Shown here: positions 54,027-64,000 of the stretch, piece by piece
How positions within the stretch are numbered: position 1 is the stretch's first letter
How the letters are laid out: the number at the start of each line of letters is the position of its first letter
NCBI RefSeq assembly: GCF_021412565.1
Contig: NZ_JAKCLJ010000006.1
Coordinates: 124,001 to 188,000 of the forward strand
Reading direction: 5' to 3'
From: Shewanella sp. AS1
Lineage (GTDB): Bacteria; Pseudomonadota; Gammaproteobacteria; Enterobacterales; Shewanellaceae
Length of the DNA: 64,000 nucleotides
Translations under genes and position numbers: made by a program
The notes under the pieces: generated by a model
The model's input: the letters and a program-made list of their open reading frames with translations, nothing else
Databases searched by the model: none
Told to the model about the DNA's origin: nothing

Positions 54027-55106
54027 GTGAGTCCTGATAAAGATACCAAATCCATGATCACCCCTTTTGCCTTTAACGTTGCACAGGGCATCTTATATAC
54101 GCCCTTGGCATCCCCCCTAAAGCGCGGATTGGCCATTTTGATAGATGGCTTGATCGTCGCCGTATTGGCCGATCAAGCGGGTTGGTTGTTTCTGCTGTTC
54201 GTTGGCGTGACTCTGTTGATTGAACGGCGCAGTCATCAGATAGGTCGATTTTTTAAATGGGGCTTATACCTTTCTATGTTAGTGATGGGGCTGTATGTCA
54301 CCAGCGACAATATCATTGAGTATCGTAATGCCAAAGATGAGCAGGCCAAGGTGACGCAAAACAGCGTTAAGATAGAAGATCCAGATGCCGCTGCTATTGT
54401 TTCATTAATCGATATCTGGGCCATCATTCGCTGTGAAGAGTTTACCTGCATCGAAAAACATTATATTCGCATGGCCAATACACTGAATAACACCAGCTTA
54501 ACTCAGTCGAAGAAACGTAAAGTGCTGAGTGATTTGCTCGATGAACTCGAGCTTTCTGAGGCAGAGAAACTCAAGCTGCAAGCCATTCGTGATGACAAAA
54601 TCCCCCTTGTCCAAGCCAATATGCCGCGCTCTTCAACTCAAGCCACTAACGAGCAATCCACTCATGAGCAAGGCACTGGCAATCAAGGAGAAGCACTGAA
54701 TATGCATGGTGACGGGGAAGCCAACTCAGTGGGAACCTCTTCTGATTTAGAGCTAGGGAAAAGGGCTGACAAGGAACAAGCATACAGCCTGCTCAATTGG
54801 GCCAAGGGAATATTGGATGATCTTGGCTTAGGTTTTGGCTGGGCGGCATTTTATTTTACTGTGTTTATTGCCTGGTTCGATGGCCAGACATTAGGCAAAA
54901 AATTGCTGAACATCCGCGTGATTCGCCTCGATGCTGCGCCTATTTCACTCTGGGCCGCTTTTGGTCGCTATGGTGGTTATGGCGCCGGGTTTGCTACGGG
55001 TTTACTGGGTTTTATGCAGATCTATTGGGATGCCAACAGGCAAGCCATTCAGGATAAGATCTCTGCCACTGTGGTCATAGATCTCTCCAAAACGAGTTAC
55101 AATTGA
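54027..55106 (+). CDS. RDD family membrane protein with a large insertion
   Basis: 359 aa from GTG 54027 (GAGGAGTGAGGT upstream). The first RDD helix is PLKRGLAILIDGLIVAVLADQ (~30-50) and the last part has FDGQTLGKKLLNIRVIRLD (~285-303), the typical second RDD block. Between them sit two further membrane segments, a soluble stretch with CEEFTCIEKHYIRM (a short cysteine loop), and a polar Gln/Asn/Gly-rich linker (~195-250). In ordinary RDD proteins these blocks are close together. Possible roles (transport, anchoring) are unknown. Confidence 0.75.
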   Translation: MSPDKDTKSMITPFAFNVAQGILYTPLASPLKRGLAILIDGLIVAVLADQAGWLFLLFVGVTLLIERRSHQIGRFFKWGLYLSMLVMGLYVTSDNIIEYRNAKDEQAKVTQNSVKIEDPDAAAIVSLIDIWAIIRCEEFTCIEKHYIRMANTLNNTSLTQSKKRKVLSDLLDELELSEAEKLKLQAIRDDKIPLVQANMPRSSTQATNEQSTHEQGTGNQGEALNMHGDGEANSVGTSSDLELGKRADKEQAYSLLNWAKGILDDLGLGFGWAAFYFTVFIAWFDGQTLGKKLLNIRVIRLDAAPISLWAAFGRYGGYGAGFATGLLGFMQIYWDANRQAIQDKISATVVIDLSKTSYN

Positions 55107-55177
55107 TGATACTCAGGCTGCAAGTTCGCCAAGGTTAACTGAAATTTGATGGCGGCCAGCGTGACCGCCACACTCGA

Positions 55178-55951
55178 TTATTCTGGGGCGATCAGTTCAT
55201 TGCGGTAAGCTTCGCGGTATTTATCCACCCACATGGCGGTAGCGCCGCAGATAGCGACCGGCATCACGATAAAGTTGACTATGGGGATCATGGAAAACAG
55301 GGTCACAGCCGCGCCAAAACTAAAACTCGTGCCCTTAGTTTGCTTGAGGGCAAACTTCATATCTTCAAAGGGAACCTTGTGATTATCGAAGGGATAATCG
55401 CAGTACTGAATGGCCATCATCCAGGCACTAAAGAGGAACCATAATACTGGCGCGGCGGTTTGGCCGATAAAGGGGATCCAAAACAGCACCAGAAACAGCA
55501 GGGCGCGGGGCAGATAATATTTGAGTTTGAGCCATTCCCGTCCTAGGACCCGGGGCAGATCTTTAATCAGATCCACTGTGGTGCCAGAATGTAAGTTTTT
55601 GCCCGTTAAAAACTGCTCAACCTTCTCCGCGAGCAGGCCGTTAAAGGGAGCTGCAATCCAGTTCATCACTGAACTGAAGATAAAGGAGAGCACAACCAAC
55701 AGCGCCAGGATGGCGATAGGCCATAACAGAAAGTTCAACCAGCTCAGATAATCTGGCATCTGAGCATTGATCCACTCAAATACCCGCTCTAGTTGAGCGA
55801 TAGCAAAATAGATAAGCGTGCTAAATAACAGGATATTGACGCTCAGCGGGATAAACACAAAGCGGCGTAATCCCGGCTGCTTTATTAGGCGAAAACCTTC
55901 AATAAAATAGTTCACACCACTCTTAGGCATAGTGGTTCTGGATTGCTTCAC
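55178..55951 (-). CDS. cysZ: Sulfate permease CysZ
   Basis: 257 aa. Start is GTG 55951, nine bases after GGGGAG; the first ATG (55930) has no site. Membrane segments and the NYFIEGFRLIKQPGLRRFV, IAAPFNGLLAEKVE and PFDNHKVPFEDMK motifs match CysZ, which imports sulfate for cysteine synthesis, consistent with cysK nearby. Its upstream DNA carries eight 12-bp tandem repeats. Confidence 0.92.
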   Translation of the reverse strand: MKQSRTTMPKSGVNYFIEGFRLIKQPGLRRFVFIPLSVNILLFSTLIYFAIAQLERVFEWINAQMPDYLSWLNFLLWPIAILALLVVLSFIFSSVMNWIAAPFNGLLAEKVEQFLTGKNLHSGTTVDLIKDLPRVLGREWLKLKYYLPRALLFLVLFWIPFIGQTAAPVLWFLFSAWMMAIQYCDYPFDNHKVPFEDMKFALKQTKGTSFSFGAAVTLFSMIPIVNFIVMPVAICGATAMWVDKYREAYRNELIAPE

Positions 55952-55968
55952 CGGCTTGTACTCCCCTG

Positions 55969-56064
55969 TTTAGTTAATTGTTTAGTTAATTGTTTAGTTA
56001 ATTGTTTAGTTAATGGTTTAGTGAATGGTTCCGTGAATTGTTGGGTAAATTGTTCTGTGAATTC
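55969..56064. repeat. Eight 12-bp tandem repeats upstream of cysZ
   Basis: Three perfect units tttagttaattg (55969-56004), then tttagttaatgg, tttagtgaatgg, ttccgtgaattg, ttgggtaaattg and ttctgtgaattc, increasingly changed. It starts three bases upstream of the cysZ ribosome binding site and lies in the shared smc/cysZ promoter space. Confidence 0.9.
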
Positions 56065-56233
56065 AATTTAGTGAGCTTGCTCACGATTGTGAGTCAGCGT
56101 AAATTGAAAAACAAGAGTGAAATGAAGCGAGTGGCGATAAAAAACGTTACAAAATGCAGCCCGCTTTGTTAAAGTGTCAAACAATAATAACAGGCATCAT
56201 GATATTGCCGCTTTCTTGACGACCACTGGCACA

Positions 56234-59200
56234 ATGAGACTCACACAGATAAAACTTGCTGGATTTAAGTCGTTTGTTGATGTCACTAAAATCCCTTTCA
56301 ATCAACCTCTCACCGCCATCATTGGCCCTAATGGCTGCGGCAAATCCAATGTGATAGACGCGGTGCGCTGGGTGCTGGGTGAAAGCTCGGCCAAACACCT
56401 GCGCGGCGATTCCATGGCGGATGTGATCTTTAATGGCTCCTCCGCGCGTCGGCCTGTCTCTGTCGCCAGCGTCGAGCTGACATTCGATAATCAGCAGGGG
56501 CGACTGGCGGGGCAATATGCCAGTTATCAGGAGATAGCCGTTAAACGTCAGGTGAGCCGTGATGGTGACTCCTCCTATTTTCTCAACGGGCAAAAATGCC
56601 GTCGTAAAGATATTACCGACCTCTTTATGGGCACGGGTCTTGGACCGCGCAGTTACGCCATTATCGAGCAGGGGACGATTTCTCGTCTGATCGAGTCCAA
56701 ACCCCAGGAGCTCAGGGTATTTATCGAAGAGGCGGCGGGGATATCGCGCTACAAGGAACGGCGCCGGGAAACCGAAAACCGAATTCGCCATACACGGGAG
56801 AACCTGGAGCGTCTGGGAGATATTCGCCAAGAGCTCGGTATGCAGATAGAAAAACTCGCCGAGCAGGCCAAGGCGGCTAAGCGTTATCGTGAGCTTAAAC
56901 AGCAGGAACGAACCCAGGACAGTGAGCTGCATGTGGCGCGCTGGCTCGAGCTGCAGTCACAGCTGGAAAAACTCACCCAAAGTATCAATCAAAAGCTGCT
57001 CACTAAGAGTGAACTTGATGCAGCCGCTCAGCTGTTACAGACTCAGATCACCAAGTTGACGCTGCAAATCGAAGATCTGGCCAGCAGGGAACAGACGCAG
57101 GTCGAAGATTTCTACCAAAATGCCACCCAGATAGCCAAGTTGGAGCAGGGGCTCAAACACAGGCAGGAGCAGGATGCCCACCTCAATGCCAGAGTCGATG
57201 AGCTTATCAAAAAGCGAATCGCTGCAGAGGAGGAACTGGCTCAATTACAGCAGGCGGCGAAGGCGCTGCAATCGCGCTATGCTGATACCGCCAGCGAGTT
57301 ACAAGGGAGTGAGCAGCAGTTGTCTCTGCTCGATGAGCAGCTTATCGAAGCTGAGTTGCATCTAGAGCAAGACAACGAGCAGCTCAGGGAAAAGCAGCAA
57401 CAACAGCATCAGCATCAGCTGCAGACTCAGAGCCGTGTATCTGAGCAAAAACATCTTAATACCAGCCTGGCCCGCAAAGGTGAGCAGAGATCGCACCTGC
57501 AGAAGCAATTGAGTCAACTGAGCAGTGATGAGGATAATCGAGCTCTTGCGCTGCAACAGGAAAAATGTGAGCAGCTGCAGCTTCAAGTCCAGCAAACTGA
57601 GTTATCCCATCGAGAGTGTGAGAGCCTGCTTGCCCAGCTAGAGCAGCAAGAAAAGCAGCATCTTAGCCAAATACAGACCTTGTCTCAGGTGTTGTCTGAA
57701 GCCCGCGGCCGTTATCAGGTGGTTGAGCGCCTTTTGCCTCAGGATGATGAGACTGAAGGCGAGGCGCTATGGCAGACACTTGAGGTGACTCCTGGCTGGG
57801 AGGTCGCTGTGGATCTGGTGCTCGAAGGCGTCTTGACTCAGGCCGTCTTAAATCAGTCAGTCTCAAATAAGACAGCTTTAAATAAGACAGAGACGCAGCA
57901 GGGCGAAGAGCCGACAGGTTTTAGCAGGAAAGGTGAATCTCAGCAGTGGCAAGGGGTTAAGACATGGGTGAATCTCGCTCCCTGGATGAGTCATCTTCAT
58001 TGGGCGCAAGATCTTGAGCAGGCAAAGCAGATGCTTAATGATCTGGCAGAGCATGAGCGTATTGTCACCGCAGATGGCTATCTGCTGGGCCATGGCTTTT
58101 TACTGCAACAATCTGCCAAGAGTGACAATCTGGTGCAGCTGAAAATTGAGCAGCAGGCGCTAGTGAGCAGCATCAAGATGGATGAAGAAAGCCTGACTGA
58201 GCTTAACGCGCTGCACTGTGAGTGCAACGAGCAGCTGCAGACGTGCCGTCAAAATTTACGGCAAATGGTGCAGCAACAACAAGAGATTCAGCTCGACTAT
58301 GAGCGTACCAAGGCGCAGTTGGAGGCGATTCAGACCCGAATCTATTATTCGGCCCAGCAAGCCGAGTCGTTGCAAACACAAGTTGAAGCGCTTGTTGAAG
58401 AGATGATGTTCGAGCAGCAGCAACTAGACAGTTTACTCGAGCAGATAGCCGAAGATCAGGCGCTGTCACATCAGTTTAGTGAGCAGTATGAACTTTGCCG
58501 TACCCGTTACAGTCAAAGCCATGAGTTGGCTAAACGTCTCAAGCAGAGTCGCAGCGAACAGGTGATTAAGAGTAACCAAAGCCAACGCCAGTTACAGTCG
58601 ATTGAGACAGAAGGTGCGCTCAACGAGCAGCAAGTCAGGCAATATCAGACGCTGATTGAAGAGTGCGGGTCGAACCTGGCTAAGCTCGACGAACAGCTGC
58701 AAGGGGCTAAGGTGGCCAGCAGTCAGGAGTCCGTAGCGCAAATTGGCCAAAGACTCGAAATCTCCCTTGAGGCACAGCAGCACAAACAGCAGCAGCTCGA
58801 TACTCTTCGCCGTCAACAGGCGCAGCTGCAGAGTCAGGTTGATGAGATTGAAGCAGAGCAAAAACAACAGCTTGAAAAGATAGATGACTTGACTCAGGGG
58901 ATCGGCGAGTTAAAGTTACGTCGTGAAGGAATAAAAGGACAGGCCGATAGCCAGCAGTCGCAGCTGGAGGAATATGAGATAGATGTCGCGGCGATGCAGG
59001 CGACTATCGATCTTGGTGTCTCGATAAATGCCCGGCAAAAAGCCTTGGAGCGGATCCGCGGGCAAATTACTCAGCTTGGTGCCATTAACCTGGCGGCGAT
59101 TGAGGAATATGAACAGCAGAGTGAGCGTAAACACTATCTGGACACACAGGATGCGGATCTCAATAAGGCGTTAAACAGCCTTGAGGAGGCGATCCGTAAG

Positions 59201-59692
59201 ATAGACAAGGAGACTAAGATCCGCTTTAAGGCCACCTTCGATAAGGTTAACCAGGATCTTGGCATTTTGTTTCCTAAAGTATTTGGCGGAGGCAGCGCCT
59301 ATCTGGCATTAACCGATGATGATCTGCTCGAAACCGGCGTAACCATTATGGCCAGGCCACCGGGTAAAAAGAACAGTACCATTCATCTGCTATCCGGTGG
59401 AGAAAAGGCACTAACCGCTTTATCATTGGTATTTGCAATTTTCAGACTGAATCCTGCGCCATTTTGTATGCTGGACGAAGTGGATGCACCGCTGGATGAT
59501 GCCAATGTCGACCGGTTTTGTCGTTTGGTTAAAGAGATGTCTCAAAGCGTACAATTTGTTTATATTAGTCACAATAAGATCACCATGGAATTGGCAGATC
59601 AACTAACGGGTGTCACTATGCATGAGCCTGGCGTATCGCGTATAGTGGCCGTCGATATCGATGAAGCGGTGGCATTAGCTGACGCTGGATAA
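56234..59692 (+). CDS. smc: Chromosome segregation protein SMC
   Basis: 1152 aa from ATG 56234 (MRLTQIKLAGFKSF, the SMC start); the frame is open from 56174, but those residues are not SMC-like. Walker A GPNGCGKSN at ~32-40, two long Gln-rich coiled coils (~170-500 and ~635-980), a hinge (~505-630, with TPGWEVAVDLVLEG), signature LLSGGEKALTALSL and Walker B FCMLDEVDAPLDDAN. It condenses and organises the chromosome with ScpA/ScpB. Inside the hinge three in-frame 15-bp repeats encode VLNQS-VSNKT-ALNKT (57845-57889). Followed directly by zipA. Confidence 0.95.
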   Translation: MRLTQIKLAGFKSFVDVTKIPFNQPLTAIIGPNGCGKSNVIDAVRWVLGESSAKHLRGDSMADVIFNGSSARRPVSVASVELTFDNQQGRLAGQYASYQEIAVKRQVSRDGDSSYFLNGQKCRRKDITDLFMGTGLGPRSYAIIEQGTISRLIESKPQELRVFIEEAAGISRYKERRRETENRIRHTRENLERLGDIRQELGMQIEKLAEQAKAAKRYRELKQQERTQDSELHVARWLELQSQLEKLTQSINQKLLTKSELDAAAQLLQTQITKLTLQIEDLASREQTQVEDFYQNATQIAKLEQGLKHRQEQDAHLNARVDELIKKRIAAEEELAQLQQAAKALQSRYADTASELQGSEQQLSLLDEQLIEAELHLEQDNEQLREKQQQQHQHQLQTQSRVSEQKHLNTSLARKGEQRSHLQKQLSQLSSDEDNRALALQQEKCEQLQLQVQQTELSHRECESLLAQLEQQEKQHLSQIQTLSQVLSEARGRYQVVERLLPQDDETEGEALWQTLEVTPGWEVAVDLVLEGVLTQAVLNQSVSNKTALNKTETQQGEEPTGFSRKGESQQWQGVKTWVNLAPWMSHLHWAQDLEQAKQMLNDLAEHERIVTADGYLLGHGFLLQQSAKSDNLVQLKIEQQALVSSIKMDEESLTELNALHCECNEQLQTCRQNLRQMVQQQQEIQLDYERTKAQLEAIQTRIYYSAQQAESLQTQVEALVEEMMFEQQQLDSLLEQIAEDQALSHQFSEQYELCRTRYSQSHELAKRLKQSRSEQVIKSNQSQRQLQSIETEGALNEQQVRQYQTLIEECGSNLAKLDEQLQGAKVASSQESVAQIGQRLEISLEAQQHKQQQLDTLRRQQAQLQSQVDEIEAEQKQQLEKIDDLTQGIGELKLRREGIKGQADSQQSQLEEYEIDVAAMQATIDLGVSINARQKALERIRGQITQLGAINLAAIEEYEQQSERKHYLDTQDADLNKALNSLEEAIRKIDKETKIRFKATFDKVNQDLGILFPKVFGGGSAYLALTDDDLLETGVTIMARPPGKKNSTIHLLSGGEKALTALSLVFAIFRLNPAPFCMLDEVDAPLDDANVDRFCRLVKEMSQSVQFVYISHNKITMELADQLTGVTMHEPGVSRIVAVDIDEAVALADAG
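57845..57889 (+). repeat. In-frame 15-bp tandem repeats in the SMC hinge
   Basis: Three units coding VLNQS, VSNKT and ALNKT (residues ~538-552). Confidence 0.75.
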
Positions 59693-59715
59693 TTTGGGGA
59701 AATACAGGGTAATCA

Positions 59716-60819
59716 ATGGAAAATTTGCAACTGGTATTGTTTGTGTTAGGCGCGGTAGCCATTATCGCGGTACTTTTGCATGGTTTTTGGTCCATTAGAA
59801 GGCAGCAACCAAAATCACTCAAAGACACGCCGATTGCCGATCTTTATAAAGACCATCAACGGGATAAGGATGGCTTTGATGCCGATGGCATTGGTACGGT
59901 AAGAGTGAAAAAGGCGGGTGTTGTAGCGCCAAACAGTCAACAATCAAGCGCCGAGAGAGAGAGCAGTGCAACGGATGAGCAGGATGAGACTCAGTTCTCC
60001 TTGTCTGATGCGCCATCGCTAAAAACACCAAAAGCCCGACATGAACCGGTCATCACGGCAGAAGATGCTGCGGCTGAGCAGATGGAGTTAGGCTTGCCTC
60101 AGGCACCGGCGCAAACTTCCCTGTTTGAAGATCCCGTTCAGTCACGTAAGCCGCAGCGCGCCAAAGCTAAGCCTGCTGAAATCAAGTCTGATGAACCCAA
60201 GCCTGCTGAAGTCAAGCCAGAGGTTAAACCTGCCATCGCGCCCGAAATCCAAGCCGCTTCTGAAAGGGTTGAAACTGCTCACACGCCTGAGCCAAGAGTC
60301 GATGCCGAACTGCACCAAGCGCATTCTCAAAACGCACACTCTCCAAAGGCGCAAACCTCTAATGAGCAGGCGGCTAGTGAGAAGCCAGCTAAGGAGCAGC
60401 CGCTTGGCGACCCCCAAGATGTGTTGGTTTTGCATGTGGTGGCTGCAGAAGGTGAAGAGCTTAACGGCGCAGAGCTATTACCGAGTTTGTTAACCTTAAA
60501 CTTTAAGTTTGGCGACATGGATATTTTCCATCGTCATGAAGATAATGCTGGCACAGGTAAGGTTCTGTTTTCTCTGGCTAATATGGTGAAGCCTGGGGTA
60601 TTCAATCCCGACCAGATGGAGCAGTTTACCACCCAAGGTGTCGTACTCTTTATGACCTTGCCCTGTTATGGCGATGCCTTGATGAACTTTTCAAACATGC
60701 TTAACAGTGCGTATCAGCTGGTGGATGACTTAGGGGCCGAGCTGCTCGATGGCGGACGTGAACCCTGGAGTGAAGCGAAGAAACAAGCTTATGTGCAGCG
60801 GATCCGCGCTCAGCTCTAA
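59716..60819 (+). CDS. zipA: Cell division protein ZipA
   Basis: 367 aa. N-terminal membrane anchor (LVLFVLGAVAIIAVLLHGFWSI, ~5-26), a short basic stretch (RRQQPK), a long low-complexity Pro/Glu/Ala/Lys linker (~85-225, with repeats such as KPAEIKSDEPKPAEVKPEVKPA split into short tracts), and a C-terminal FtsZ-binding domain (~230-367, VLVLHVVAAEGEELNGAELLPSLL). ZipA ties the FtsZ ring to the inner membrane. Starts 24 bp after smc, so probably co-transcribed. Confidence 0.93.
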   Translation: MENLQLVLFVLGAVAIIAVLLHGFWSIRRQQPKSLKDTPIADLYKDHQRDKDGFDADGIGTVRVKKAGVVAPNSQQSSAERESSATDEQDETQFSLSDAPSLKTPKARHEPVITAEDAAAEQMELGLPQAPAQTSLFEDPVQSRKPQRAKAKPAEIKSDEPKPAEVKPEVKPAIAPEIQAASERVETAHTPEPRVDAELHQAHSQNAHSPKAQTSNEQAASEKPAKEQPLGDPQDVLVLHVVAAEGEELNGAELLPSLLTLNFKFGDMDIFHRHEDNAGTGKVLFSLANMVKPGVFNPDQMEQFTTQGVVLFMTLPCYGDALMNFSNMLNSAYQLVDDLGAELLDGGREPWSEAKKQAYVQRIRAQL

Positions 60820-60859
60820 TCGAGTGAATATCATTAGCTGCAATAATTAGATATCTTAA

Positions 60860-60883
60860 TAGAGGCCGCAATCGCGGCCTCTA
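60860..60883. other. Stem-loop between zipA and ligA
   Basis: TAGAGGCCGC and GCGGCCTCTA form a perfect 10-bp stem with an AATC loop but no T-run; possible partial terminator or processing site. Confidence 0.45.
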
Positions 60884-60891
60884 CTGCTTAA

Positions 60892-62919
<2,028 letters not shown>

Positions 62920-62948
62920 TTGATGTTTAAGTAATGAGCTAAATCATG

Positions 62949-62977
62949 AAAACGTCATCTCGAGTGGCGTTTTTTTA
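62949..62977 (+). terminator. Rho-independent terminator after ligA
   Basis: AAAACGTCA and TGGCGTTTT pair with one G-T wobble, followed by T-run. Confidence 0.75.
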
Positions 62978-63079
62978 TAGCTGTTTTTTTAAAACTATGA
63001 TTGAAAACGCTAGATTCGTCTCCATCTTAATAAAAAAACAATAGGGATGAAAAACGATGGAAAGTGAAAGAGTGGGGGC

Positions 63080-63559
63080 GTGGCGTTGAACTTTGCTTAT
63101 ATAAACTGGATCGATGATAAAGGGCATGTTAAGCCGCCTTTGATGCTTTATCTTATCCTGGCTTTTATTGCCAGAGGCTGGTGTGTCTTAGTGGCATCCT
63201 TGACTCAGGCGGCCGACAGAGCGGGGTTGGTTGCGCTCATTTACCCACAAAAGTCCGATTTCTTATTGGCGCTTATTGCCGGCTTTGGTGCGGTCATTCT
63301 CTATTTTTTGATTATTGCAGAGCGCAAGCGTTCGCCATCCTGGGCCAGAGTGCTGTTTAAGCAGATGGCTTTTTGTTTAATCCTATTGTTACTGCTCGAT
63401 GCCGGCCTGCTGCTGCAACGCCTGGTGCACAGCCATTTTCTCTATACCTGGAGTTTTGGATTGGACGCCTTGCTGCTGTTTTGGAGTCTGATCTATATCG
63501 CTAAGTCCAAACATTTGAAGCTGTATCTGAACGACTGGCAAAAAGAAACGTCACAATAG
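63080..63559 (+). CDS. DUF2919 (YfeZ-like) membrane protein
   Basis: 159 aa; start GTG 63080 or TTG 63086. DDKGHVKPPLMLYLILAFIARGWCVLV, IYPQKSDFLLALIAGFGAVIL and the Trp/Leu-rich third and fourth membrane segments match DUF2919 proteins such as E. coli YfeZ (four predicted inner-membrane helices, unknown role). A short ATG frame just upstream (63057-63089) ends inside it in another frame and is probably not a gene. Confidence 0.75.
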   Translation: MALNFAYINWIDDKGHVKPPLMLYLILAFIARGWCVLVASLTQAADRAGLVALIYPQKSDFLLALIAGFGAVILYFLIIAERKRSPSWARVLFKQMAFCLILLLLLDAGLLLQRLVHSHFLYTWSFGLDALLLFWSLIYIAKSKHLKLYLNDWQKETSQ

Positions 63560-63725
63560 GTACGTTTAAGCAATCCTTTTAGGGATAATCCTAGCGTGAT
63601 TTTAGCTAAACATTTTAGCAAAGTAATAGTTTGATTAATTTAGCTTAACATTAAGCGTATTCCCTTTAATGGCAATGGGGATTGAGGTAGTTTAACCCCA
63701 TTAGGTCAAGACTATAGAGACAAGT

Positions 63726-64000
63726 ATGCTCAGTTCTATCGCACTCGTTGGATGTGGTTGGTTTGGTTTAGCCTTAGGTAAAGAGCTAGTCAGTCGAGGC
63801 TATCGGGTGACAGGCTCTAAACGCACAAAGGCTCAGGCTGAGCAGTTGTCAGATTATGGCATCGCGGGGTTTGAGCTGGATCTGGACAGGCTCCCCATCG
63901 ATGAACAAACCTGCATGGCTCAGCTTGAATGCGATGCCATCGTCATTAATATTCCTCCAGGGCTTCGCCGCAGTGGGGGAAACGCAGAGGCAGATTACCT
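63726..64000 (+). CDS. yeeZ: YeeZ-like NAD(P)-dependent epimerase/SDR, 5' part (truncated by window edge)
   Basis: ATG 63726 opens a frame still running at the window end (92 codons seen). The Rossmann motif VGCGWFGLALGKELVSRGYRVTGSK and the later IVINIPPGLRRSG fit E. coli YeeZ (VGLGWLGMPLA..., ITLPARRSG). The family is an SDR-like oxidoreductase of unknown substrate. The ribosome binding site is weak (AGAGACAAGT). The 3' end is outside the window. Confidence 0.75.
   Translation, partial: MLSSIALVGCGWFGLALGKELVSRGYRVTGSKRTKAQAEQLSDYGIAGFELDLDRLPIDEQTCMAQLECDAIVINIPPGLRRSGGNAEADY

Noticed and set aside
56177..56932. Long antisense frame within smc (251 codons)
   Set aside because: Mirrors the codon pattern of the strongly supported smc gene; no own ribosome binding site or family.
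63057..63089. Short ATG frame just before the DUF2919 gene
   Set aside because: Ten codons, no good ribosome binding site, in a different frame; no sign of translational coupling.

Overview
The window reads as chromosomal DNA from a gammaproteobacterium, most likely a Shewanella or a close relative. Gene order resembles the Escherichia coli blocks sixA-fadJ, smrB-prmB-aroC, mnmC/fabB, tesA/ybbA-ybbP, folX-yfcH, yfbV/ackA-pta-yfcC, and cysK-cysZ-zipA-ligA, but with Shewanella-type additions: a VolA/Pla-1 lipase, a true SMC beside zipA, an RDD membrane protein, VERIEVTGSRIKR-type TonB receptors, and a seven-blade-propeller GGDEF/EAL sensor. I saw no rRNA, tRNA, IS element, prophage or CRISPR array.

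Layout. 1-1.0 kb: the 3' end of fadJ and a small membrane protein. 1.0-6.0 kb (minus strand): a two-gene cassette of a 39-aa peptide and a secreted protein made of eight 13-residue GYPYVKF repeats, preceded by a sigma-54-like promoter, then a large c-di-GMP sensor. 6.3-9.7 kb: an M16 peptidase and sixA. 9.9-16.1 kb: smrB divergent from a prmB, aroC, MFS, NAD-kinase-like, yfcL, RNA methyltransferase series. 16.2-20.4 kb: mnmC, fabB, yciK. 20.6-24.3 kb: lipase and sohB. 24.5-28.3 kb: tesA divergent from ybbA-ybbP. 28.4-33.2 kb: yfcH-like, folX, an AI-2E family membrane protein, a methyltransferase, and several small genes, including a 32-aa acidic protein with its own promoter and terminator. 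33.5-44.5 kb: a fermentation block of ackA-pta, yfbV, pflB-pflA, focA and yfcC. 44.6-50.7 kb: two tandem paralogous TonB-dependent receptors. 51.5-56 kb: an O-methyltransferase, cysK, an RDD protein and cysZ. 56.2-64 kb: smc, zipA, ligA, a DUF2919 protein and the 5' end of a yeeZ-like gene.

How genes work together. PflB (activated by PflA), Pta and AckA convert pyruvate to acetate plus formate with ATP formation, and FocA moves the formate. FadJ, FabB, TesA, the lipase and YciK are lipid-related. SmrB, PrmB, MnmC and the SPOUT enzyme act on translation. SMC, ZipA, LigA and YfbV act on chromosome organisation, division or replication.

Most unusual content: the GYPYVKF-repeat cassette with its sigma-54-like promoter; the 32-aa acidic gene; an MnmC whose methyltransferase half has lost its recognisable motifs; a conserved element at the same distance upstream of both TonB receptors; and short tandem duplications (period 12-16 bp) at many loci, three of them covering a stop codon and one in frame inside the SMC hinge.
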